Shown in pieces: positions 1 to 6,448 of a stretch of 32,242 nt of DNA. Made by a program: the position numbers and the translations under genes. The DNA is from Anaerolinea sp. (GTDB lineage: Bacteria; Chloroflexota; Anaerolineae; Promineifilales; Promineifilaceae). Below the pieces are notes generated by a model. That model saw only the letters and a list, made by a program, of their open reading frames with translations, was not told the origin of the DNA and did not search any database. How positions within the stretch are numbered: position 1 is the stretch's first letter; each line of letters starts with the position of its first letter. Location of the stretch: NCBI GenBank assembly GCA_014879875.1, contig JACSRF010000440.1:1-32242 (forward strand). Reading direction: 5' to 3'.

Positions 1-51
1 CGCAGATTACGCAGATTTTTGCTTTAATCTGTGAAATCTGCGTAATCTGCG
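1..51. repeat. Perfect 18-bp inverted repeat at window edge
   Basis: Bases 1-18 (CGCAGATTACGCAGATTT) are exactly complementary to bases 34-51, with a 15-nt loop. The left arm starts at the first base of the window, so the element may extend further. It lies downstream of the Crp/Fnr gene, but no T-tract follows the stem on the minus strand, so it is probably a dispersed palindromic repeat rather than a terminator. I see no convincing gene in bases 52-163. A 77-codon open frame at 7-240 on the minus strand overlaps the end of the regulator and looks spurious. Confidence 0.75.
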
Positions 52-163
52 GATAAATCTCTTTTCTGGCTTGTCCAGGTTAGGGTGATAGGGCGATAGG
101 ATAAATTTTCTATTCAACTTTATACCAGGTAAGCCTCGGTCGCGTTGCATTTTTGCAATAAGG

Positions 164-862
164 TTATAAATCTTCCCCCAAGATGACCAATTCATGGGCT
201 TTGAGGATAGTAATTCGCTGGTGTTCACTTTGGACAACACCCTCTTTTTCCCAACGACTGACCAGGCGGCTGACCTGATAAAGATTCGTTCCGGTCATTT
301 CCGCCAGGCTTTGGCGCGAGAGAGGGATGTCAATCAGTACGCCCTCGGCCACCCGTTTGCCGAACTGACGCACCAGGCGCAGCAGCGCCCGCGCCACCCG
401 CTGCTCCACGCGCCGCGTCGCCAGGTCGCGGAACCGCTCCTGAAGTTCGGCAAAACGCTCCCCCACCATCTCCAGGCTGTTCAGCGCCAATTGTGGATAG
501 TGCAGCATCAACGCCTTCATGTCGTCGCGCGCCCAGCCCACAGCCAGGCACAGTTCCATTGCCTCGGCGGATAGCGGGTAGAGCATGTTGCTCAGGGCGA
601 CGACGATGCCCAACCCGTCACCTGGCCTCAGGTAGCCAATGACCACCTGGTTGCCTGCTTCTGTCACCTGCGTCAGTTTTACCTGACCGGCCAGTAGAAT
701 GTAAAGCTGGTTAGATTCTTCCCCCTGGTGGAAGAAGTACTCTCCCGGCAAAACCCGATGTTCGCGACCGCCAGACAGAATGGCTTGCCACTCTGTTGGC
801 GATAGCTTTCGCAACAACATGCACTGTGCCAGGCTGTCATTGTCAATAACATCAGGAATCAT
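164..862 (-). CDS. Crp/Fnr-family transcriptional regulator
   Basis: This 232-residue protein has an N-terminal cyclic-nucleotide-binding-like beta-roll (about residues 15-130; PGEYFFHQGE, YLRPGDGLGIV), a dimerisation helix, and a C-terminal winged helix-turn-helix (about 180-215; SRQSLAEMTGTNLYQVSRLV). The segment LYPLSAEAMEL replaces the Arg-Ser phosphate-binding motif of cAMP-binding CRP, so cAMP is probably not the ligand. The pattern is closer to Fnr/Dnr-type members. No N-terminal Fe-S cysteine cluster of classical FNR is visible. I chose the ATG at 862 because the longer frame, opening at 967, runs inside the upstream transporter gene. The chosen start lies 17 nt after that gene's stop but has no clear Shine-Dalgarno. 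Co-transcription with the transporter suggests, but does not show, that the two are functionally linked. Confidence 0.9.
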   Translation of the reverse strand: MIPDVIDNDSLAQCMLLRKLSPTEWQAILSGGREHRVLPGEYFFHQGEESNQLYILLAGQVKLTQVTEAGNQVVIGYLRPGDGLGIVVALSNMLYPLSAEAMELCLAVGWARDDMKALMLHYPQLALNSLEMVGERFAELQERFRDLATRRVEQRVARALLRLVRQFGKRVAEGVLIDIPLSRQSLAEMTGTNLYQVSRLVSRWEKEGVVQSEHQRITILKAHELVILGEDL

Positions 863-879
863 TGCTGTGCCAGATATGA

Positions 880-2352
880 TCAGAATGGACCATAGTTGAT
901 AGCGACGCCAATTGCCAAAAAAATGCACGTGACCAGCAGTATCCACAGCCACAGGCGCGCCGTCCAACGAATCCAGGTTGGGTAGCTGACCACTGTTAGC
1001 CCCAGGCTGATCAGCAAAACGGGGTTGGTGGGGTAGGCCAGGTTGGAGAAGCCATCGCCAAAGCAGTAGGCTGTCACAACCACCTGGCGCGTCACACCAA
1101 CCAGATCGCCTAACGGAATGAGAATGGGCATCAACAAAAACGCTTTGGCGGAGCCGGAGGCGACGAAAAACTCAATCAGCAGGGCGAGGAAGTAAATCAG
1201 CAGGATGGAGATAAATGAATTGGCGTTCCCAAATGCCTGGGCGGTGTTGTACAGCATCGTATCGAGAATGCCACCCTGGGCAACAATGTGCTTGATGCTG
1301 GCGGCCATCAGGATGAGCGGAATGCTGGGGGCGATGCCGACCATGCCTTGCCAGACTGCTCGTCCAACGGTGCTGCGGCCGATGCCTGACTGGAGCGCTG
1401 CGCCGACGCCGCCAACCAGAAAGAGCAACCCTACCAGAGGTAACGCGATGTCGCCTAAGATGGGCACAAATGGCCCCAGCACCAGGACCAACACAATCAG
1501 CGCCACGCTGATAAACAACCAGCGCGTTGCCCGCCGTGGCTGCGCGTTAGCTGATGTCAGGATGGTTACGTCTTGCCCCTGATAGCGTCCGCGCAAAGCC
1601 CCATCCAGCCGGTAAAGGGGTGAAGCGGTGGGGTTGGCGTCAATGCGGCGGGCATAGCGCGTCAAAAAGATGGCTAACACCGCATAAACGGCCGTAAAAA
1701 TGAACAGGCGCAGCCAGGCTCCGGAAAAGAGAGGGAGGGAGGCCAGCCGCTGCGCAACGCCGATGGTAAAGGGATTGGTGATTGCCGCCGAAAAACCGAG
1801 GTTGGTGGCCAGAATGCTCATGCCCAACCCGACCAGCGCATCCCATCCCAGCATGTAGGCCAGGGCGACCATGAGGGGGATGAGAGGCACGATTTCTTCA
1901 AAGATGCCAAAGAATGCGCCCAGGAGCATGAAGAAAAAGCTGATGGTGAGCAGCAGGGTGTATTTGCGGTGACCGTAGCGCTGCACCAAACGGCCGACGG
2001 CGGCCGTTAGCATTCCGCTGCGGTCGAGTGCGGCAAAGGCGCTGCCGACCATGAGCAGGAAAACGATGATGGTGATAATGATGATGGCGTCGGGTCCCCA
2101 CAGCACTTCAACAGGCGCTGTGAACCAGCGCCAGACCGGGTATTCTGGCTGCGTGCTGAGGGTGAAAGATTGGGGGTCAATCAGTTCACGGCCGTCTTCG
2201 ATTACGCGCAAATAAGCCCCGGCGGGAATTATGCGTGTGAGCACCCCGGCCAGCAGCATGAGCGCCAGCAGGATGAGCAGTGATTGGAGGAATGCCCTGG
2301 CGCTGATTTGTGCTCCAGCTTTCTCAGGCATGGACATCTCAGGCATGGACAT
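880..2352 (-). CDS. YfcC/DcuC-type anaerobic C4-dicarboxylate carrier family transporter
   Basis: This 490-residue polytopic membrane protein has roughly 11-12 hydrophobic helices. The first follows a short polar N-terminus (about residues 20-40), and the last is at the C-terminus (WLWILLVTCIFLAIGVAI). Family-typical stretches are the IIPAGAY segment after helix 1, GIFEEIVPLIPLM, NLGFSAAITNPFTIGVAQ and the distal ASGSAKAFLLMPILIPLGDL. These match the YfcC branch of the DcuC family (Pfam DcuC). Members are assigned to uptake or exchange of small carboxylates or amino acids, and the substrate cannot be read here. The N-terminus MSMPEMSMPEK comes from an exact 15-bp tandem duplication that also duplicates the start codon, so translation could begin at 2352 or 2337. 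It starts 3 nt after the upstream surface-protein gene and is followed by the Crp/Fnr gene. Confidence 0.85.
   Translation of the reverse strand: MSMPEMSMPEKAGAQISARAFLQSLLILLALMLLAGVLTRIIPAGAYLRVIEDGRELIDPQSFTLSTQPEYPVWRWFTAPVEVLWGPDAIIIITIIVFLLMVGSAFAALDRSGMLTAAVGRLVQRYGHRKYTLLLTISFFFMLLGAFFGIFEEIVPLIPLMVALAYMLGWDALVGLGMSILATNLGFSAAITNPFTIGVAQRLASLPLFSGAWLRLFIFTAVYAVLAIFLTRYARRIDANPTASPLYRLDGALRGRYQGQDVTILTSANAQPRRATRWLFISVALIVLVLVLGPFVPILGDIALPLVGLLFLVGGVGAALQSGIGRSTVGRAVWQGMVGIAPSIPLILMAASIKHIVAQGGILDTMLYNTAQAFGNANSFISILLIYFLALLIEFFVASGSAKAFLLMPILIPLGDLVGVTRQVVVTAYCFGDGFSNLAYPTNPVLLISLGLTVVSYPTWIRWTARLWLWILLVTCIFLAIGVAINYGPF
2323..2352. repeat. 15-bp exact tandem duplication over a start codon
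   Basis: The unit CTCAGGCATGGACAT (plus strand) occurs at 2323-2337 and again at 2338-2352. On the minus strand this repeats ATG TCC ATG CCT GAG and encodes MSMPE twice at the start of the transporter. The duplication keeps frame and offers four candidate ATG codons within 10 codons. Confidence 0.9.
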
Positions 2353-2355
2353 CTA

Positions 2356-2958
2356 TCAACTGCTACGCAGGCGTCGTGCGGCAATCAGCACCACAATCAG
2401 GACAAATGCGGCCAACAGCGCGCCCCAGGTATCAAAACCCGTCACTGGCAAGGCGCCGGAGCCGCCACTACTATCACCACTACCACTGCCGCCACCGACA
2501 ACGGCTATGGGCGTGGGGGTGTTGTCGGCGCCACCCGTAAATTCGGTTGTGCCGCTCACTTCTGGCTCTTCCGTTCCATCACCGGCGCCGACGATAACAG
2601 GGGTTTCGGTGGGAACTGCGGTATTTGTGGGGGCGGGCGTGTTGGTGGGGGCAGGTGTATTGGTGGCCGGAATGGCCTCGGCAGTCATGGCCTGTACGGT
2701 CATAGACTCAACGGTCGCTGCAAATCCGAGGGCAACGGCCGTATTGGTGACGGCAATGATCGCATTTTCGGTTTCACGCGCAGCAATGGTCACCTGAACA
2801 ACTGCGGACCCATTCCCATTACCCCTGAGCAGGTAGACGCCTGCGCAGATAGCAGACAAAATGAGCGTGAGGGTTAGCACGACTGACGCGATTAAAAATG
2901 GGCGACGATTTCCCGTTCCCCCTGTATTCCCTTCTTCAACGATAAACTCTTCAGACAT
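2356..2958 (-). CDS. Surface protein with Thr/Pro linker and LPVTG sortase signal
   Basis: This 200-residue protein has a short acidic N-terminus, one hydrophobic helix (about residues 20-44), a low-complexity segment with repeated NTPAPT units (about 98-115), and a Gly/Ser-rich stretch. It ends with a canonical cell-wall sorting signal: LPVTG at residues 170-174, a hydrophobic helix, and the basic tail RRLRSS. In Gram-positive bacteria, sortases cut such motifs between Thr and Gly and attach the protein to the wall. A monoderm Chloroflexota envelope would be compatible with that. The start is well supported by AGGAGG 5 nt upstream of the ATG at 2958. No sortase gene is present in the window. 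The protein has no recognisable catalytic domain, so its role is unknown. Confidence 0.75.
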   Translation of the reverse strand: MSEEFIVEEGNTGGTGNRRPFLIASVVLTLTLILSAICAGVYLLRGNGNGSAVVQVTIAARETENAIIAVTNTAVALGFAATVESMTVQAMTAEAIPATNTPAPTNTPAPTNTAVPTETPVIVGAGDGTEEPEVSGTTEFTGGADNTPTPIAVVGGGSGSGDSSGGSGALPVTGFDTWGALLAAFVLIVVLIAARRLRSS

Positions 2959-3018
2959 ATTGTCCTCCTGTTCAGATGATGGCTACTCAGCGTGATCCGC
3001 TTTGCAAGGTTGCTCTAT

Positions 3019-4080
3019 CTAAATGATTGTATCCAGGTTAGCGTAGGGAACAAACACAATATTGCCATCGGCGAGCCTGACGTCCGCGCCATATCCAATG
3101 ATGCCGGTATCTGTTTGTTTGCGATAATGGTTGAGCCGCAGTACCTGTCCCGTTTGACCTGTGTAGGGCGCACGCAACATGCGTACCATTTGGCCTGGCG
3201 CTAATGGCTGATATTCTGGGGGTGTTTGCAGCATCCCCGTTGAAATTTCATGGGGAATGATGATCTCGGGTCGGTTGCCCCAATAGTCAAATTCACGCGC
3301 AAAGAGGGCCACGTCCCCTTCGGCGTGTTTGCCGATGAGGAAAAAGATATGGCGGGACATGCCTTGTTTCCCAATGCCATCGGTGACAATGATCGGAAAA
3401 GAGGCTTTTCGTGCCCATTGCAGGCTCTCTGCGGATATGCTGCCAATAATTAAGCCACCCGCGCCGGCGCGTTGTAAAGATGCCAGCAATTCAGCCTGGT
3501 CTAAGACGCCAGCGACGGCCACCTTGCCCTCAATTTCTTCTTTAATCTGGTCTTGCGTCAGAAAACCATGTTCCGTTTCGGAGAGAATTTTGAGTTTGCC
3601 GCTTCCTTCTTTGCCCGATCCCCATACGCCTTGAATTTGCGTGCCGATGACTTCAAGGACGACGCCCCGGTTGGGGATGGCGTTGACGACTTTGGCCTGT
3701 ACCAACGCCCGCAGTTCATGCCATTCATGCTGTTGCAGGATGATACGACCGTTATTCAACCCATAAAAGTAGCCATCTACAGGAGATTCTAACACTTGGC
3801 TGCCCATCATGCGTTTGCGGCGCAGCAGTGGATCGCCTGCGTGTACTTCTTGTCCTTCTTGGATGATCAGGTATTTTTCGACCTCATCGGGCGCAATGCC
3901 CCACAGTTCGCTGGCGGGAACAATGCGGAAGCGGGTTGCTTGCTGTGCGCGCGCGACTACCTGCACCGGGGATACCTCTTGCCCAGGGCTAACCACAACT
4001 TCACCACGCTGCGGCAGCAGTCGTTCGCGCCGGAGTCTGGTTTGGGCTTGAATGATGGTTGTGCGTGTCAGGATACTCAT
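3019..4080 (-). CDS. Uncharacterised protein with hybrid-barrel and KOW-like segments
   Basis: This protein has about 353 residues, counted from the ATG at 4080. A GTG three codons upstream overlaps the preceding gene and is less likely. I do not recognise a named family. The first third (about residues 25-120) resembles a barrel-sandwich hybrid fold: repeated beta-rich motifs GEVVVSPGQEVS, GQEVHAGDPLL and ESPVDGYFYGLNNGRI. The middle (about 185-265) has an alternating alpha/beta pattern (AVAGVLDQAELLASL, GGLIIGSISAE, FPIIVTDGIG). The C-terminus (about 295-353; PGQMVRMLRAPYTGQTGQV, then VRLADGNIVFVPYANL) looks like a KOW-type SH3 barrel. No signal peptide or membrane segment is seen. It starts 1 nt after the MutL-like gene, so it is almost certainly co-expressed with it and may act with it. 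Confidence 0.7.
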   Translation of the reverse strand: MSILTRTTIIQAQTRLRRERLLPQRGEVVVSPGQEVSPVQVVARAQQATRFRIVPASELWGIAPDEVEKYLIIQEGQEVHAGDPLLRRKRMMGSQVLESPVDGYFYGLNNGRIILQQHEWHELRALVQAKVVNAIPNRGVVLEVIGTQIQGVWGSGKEGSGKLKILSETEHGFLTQDQIKEEIEGKVAVAGVLDQAELLASLQRAGAGGLIIGSISAESLQWARKASFPIIVTDGIGKQGMSRHIFFLIGKHAEGDVALFAREFDYWGNRPEIIIPHEISTGMLQTPPEYQPLAPGQMVRMLRAPYTGQTGQVLRLNHYRKQTDTGIIGYGADVRLADGNIVFVPYANLDTII

Positions 4081-4081
4081 C

Positions 4082-5818
4082 TCATCCACCCATATCGTAT
4101 AGCCATTGTCGTATCAGGCTGCGCCGGGCAATCGTATCTTGTGGCAGTTGCAGCGGGCGTCCGCGGGCATCCACAACGAGACCAACTTCACCCCCAGGCA
4201 GCGTCACGGTATTGCTTTTGCCAGGGCCAAACCCGATATCAAAACGGCGGGAAGGGGTTAACGTGACTTGGGAACGGCCGTGTTCCAGCACAAACACCTC
4301 CAGCGTGCCATATTCCACATCCCCTTCGTAAACTGTCTTTTGTTCTGATTCAATGCGTATAGTCAAGGCTTTTTGGCCTGGTTGTCCCTTGCCGGTGGGC
4401 ACGACAACCCAACCCAGGTCGGCCATAATCTTCGATTCGAGCGTTTGTACAACGGCCAAGGGGGATTTTTGCGCCAGCGCGCCCAGCGCCGGTAGAATGC
4501 CGTAGCGATCCAGGGCGACGGCAAAAATGCCGACAGGCTGTAAGGCATCCAGGAGGAGTGCAATGATTTGTCCGGGGCGTGGGGTGTGGGTAAAGGTATT
4601 ACCGCGTACCAGCAGCAGCCGGAAAGGAATGGGCGCGCGCTGTCCGCTGCGCCAATCAAAGACAGTCTCCTGACTGGCGCAGCGCAGCATTTCACGAGCA
4701 ATCGCTTGTTCTAGATGCAGTTCTTCTGCTGAAGTGGCGATTGTTTGTGGATACAGAGACTTGTTGACCATAAAGTCGCGGATTTCTTCATGACTGATTT
4801 CTGAGGGCATCCAATAGGCAATTTCGGCCGGTTTGGCGTGCTGCAGCAGGTTGGTGATGTTGTGCCCCATGCCCAGATCGCTGCGAATGGTGAGGTCGGC
4901 ATGATCGGCGCTGGCGCTGACTAAGGTGACGCTTTCCGTGCCTAGTTCGACCCCCAACACCTGCCCTTTTTGCAAGGCGGCAAAATATTGGATGATGGTG
5001 GCAAAGGCGCGGGCTGTGGGCAGCGGGGGATATTGGCTCCAGGAAGCGATACGATGCAGCCCTGGCAGTTCTTTGATGCGTAAGTTTTCGTAAAGAGAGC
5101 CGATCATGTTGGCGGCGTCTGCCAGGTTTTCTGTTTCCAGGGAGGGGCGCACGTTGTTTTCTGCGTGCAGCATGATGCCATCCCCCATAATTTTTTTGAT
5201 TTCTTCGCGCTGTTCTATGTTGCCGGCGTACAGAACGGACACGCGCCTGGTTCCGGTAAGCATGGTCACACCCAAACTGACGGTGCGGGCAAAGGTGAGC
5301 AGGCGCTGGTCGGCGCCGCCGTCTGTGCCGCCAACCAGAAAGATGAGGTCTGGTTTATGCTTGATGATGGCGGCTACTTGTTCATCTTCACTGCGTGGAT
5401 CAGACAAACTAAAGGTGTCTACTTCTTGAGCATAAACGGTGTGTAAAACGCGCCGCGCGCTGGTGAGGCTGACGTCTGCGGACAGGCCAACCAAAATTGT
5501 GTTTAGGGAAGGGGCGGCGCTGACAACGAGCATGAAGTGATCTACCCCGGTTTTGTTGTTTTTCTCTGGCGTGAGGATTTTACCTGTGCTGCTGAGCAGT
5601 TGTCGCCCGGTCACATCAGAAAGCTGCTGAATGGCGTTGGTGATCCCCTGTGTGATGTCTGACCAGGGCGCGATGATCGTTGTCATAGCCGAGGCGTGGC
5701 CGATGAGCCGGTACGCGCCATCAACGACGTCGAACAGTAAGACACGGGTATTGATGCTGCCGCAGTCAGCAATTAAAAATGATTCTGCCTGGAGTTCTTT
5801 GCTTTCTGTAGTTGTCAT
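4082..5818 (-). CDS. MutL/GlmL-family ASKHA protein (glutamate mutase L-like)
   Basis: This 578-residue protein has two actin-like ATPase modules. The N-terminal phosphate-1 loop is LIADCGSINTRVLLFDV (about residues 16-32). A second nucleotide-binding motif follows near residue 290 (VLGVELGTESVTLVSA). Between them are the family-typical segments DLIFLVGGTDGG and VLYAGN. The whole length fits the 'MutL' family (Pfam PF13941) named after GlmL of clostridial glutamate mutase operons, thought to be an ATPase that supports the B12 mutase. Neither mutase subunit (glmS or glmE) is present here. The C-terminal 100 residues are an additional beta-rich domain. The start codon overlaps the preceding membrane-protein stop by ATGA, and the next gene begins 1 nt after its stop. 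This is not the DNA-mismatch-repair MutL. Confidence 0.8.
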   Translation of the reverse strand: MTTTESKELQAESFLIADCGSINTRVLLFDVVDGAYRLIGHASAMTTIIAPWSDITQGITNAIQQLSDVTGRQLLSSTGKILTPEKNNKTGVDHFMLVVSAAPSLNTILVGLSADVSLTSARRVLHTVYAQEVDTFSLSDPRSEDEQVAAIIKHKPDLIFLVGGTDGGADQRLLTFARTVSLGVTMLTGTRRVSVLYAGNIEQREEIKKIMGDGIMLHAENNVRPSLETENLADAANMIGSLYENLRIKELPGLHRIASWSQYPPLPTARAFATIIQYFAALQKGQVLGVELGTESVTLVSASADHADLTIRSDLGMGHNITNLLQHAKPAEIAYWMPSEISHEEIRDFMVNKSLYPQTIATSAEELHLEQAIAREMLRCASQETVFDWRSGQRAPIPFRLLLVRGNTFTHTPRPGQIIALLLDALQPVGIFAVALDRYGILPALGALAQKSPLAVVQTLESKIMADLGWVVVPTGKGQPGQKALTIRIESEQKTVYEGDVEYGTLEVFVLEHGRSQVTLTPSRRFDIGFGPGKSNTVTLPGGEVGLVVDARGRPLQLPQDTIARRSLIRQWLYDMGG

Positions 5819-6447
5819 GACGCCATTTGTATCAGTTTGGTCAGGAAAAAGCTGATGCGTTCAATTAACAAGATCAGGCTGGTGTTGAGAACGGCCGCAA
5901 ACAAAGCGCCAAAGGTGATCATGATCACGGCCTGCCCAATGTGTACCAGGCCCATCTGCTGCCACCACGGGCGTATCCATTCGCCTTCGCCGCTGGTACG
6001 GCCTGTGAACTGGAAGGTAATGAGCGTGGCGATGGTCAAAAAGGCGATGATGAGGTTGAGGATAGGGCTGTCGCTGTGAACGGCCGTCATTTGCGGCCAC
6101 AGCGTCCCGGTTAGCGCGCCGAGTAGGGACACGGCTGCGCCCACGCCAATCATCAAGGCCATGGTTCCCCGCCCCATCCAGGAAAGGCGTGGCAGCCGTT
6201 TGAGCAGCAGCAGTAACCCAAGCACGATGGGAATCAGCCAGATAAACGAATCTGAGCCGCCTGGCGTCAGCAGTTCACGGTAAATGGGCAAGAAAATTTG
6301 CTGGACAATGATCACAGCCGCATAGGCCGCACTGACGCCAACCAAAATGTGTACGGCCAGGCGGTAGAGAGGATTATCGCCCCAAATGTAGCTGTAAATC
6401 AGCAAAGTTAAGATCAAACCGATGACGAGTCCCGCTAATTCGCTCAT
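5815..6447 (-). CDS. Uncharacterised polytopic membrane protein (6 predicted helices)
   Basis: This 210-residue protein is almost entirely hydrophobic, with about six helices. They begin with ELAGLVIGLILTLLIYSYI and end with a C-terminal helix near ALFAAVLNTSLILLIERI. Conserved-looking polar patches include the loop after helix 2 (LLTPGGSDSFIW) and TGRTSGEGEWIRPWWQQMG before the last helices. I do not recognise a family. The ATG at 6447 is preferred because it lies 1 nt after the upstream stop, whereas longer versions of this frame would overlap the zinc-ribbon gene by about 90 nt. Its end overlaps the MutL-like start by 4 nt. Its place between the giant scaffold-like protein and the ATPase suggests it is a membrane component of the same assembly. 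Confidence 0.75.
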   Translation of the reverse strand: MSELAGLVIGLILTLLIYSYIWGDNPLYRLAVHILVGVSAAYAAVIIVQQIFLPIYRELLTPGGSDSFIWLIPIVLGLLLLLKRLPRLSWMGRGTMALMIGVGAAVSLLGALTGTLWPQMTAVHSDSPILNLIIAFLTIATLITFQFTGRTSGEGEWIRPWWQQMGLVHIGQAVIMITFGALFAAVLNTSLILLIERISFFLTKLIQMAS

Positions 6448-6448
6448 G

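Noticed and set aside
863-967. 35-codon N-terminal extension of the Crp/Fnr gene
   Set aside because: It lies inside the transporter coding region, is not family-like, and the normal family N-terminus starts at 862.
4082-5818. MutL as DNA mismatch repair protein
   Set aside because: The sequence has the two-module ASKHA pattern of GlmL, not the GHKL ATPase of repair MutL.
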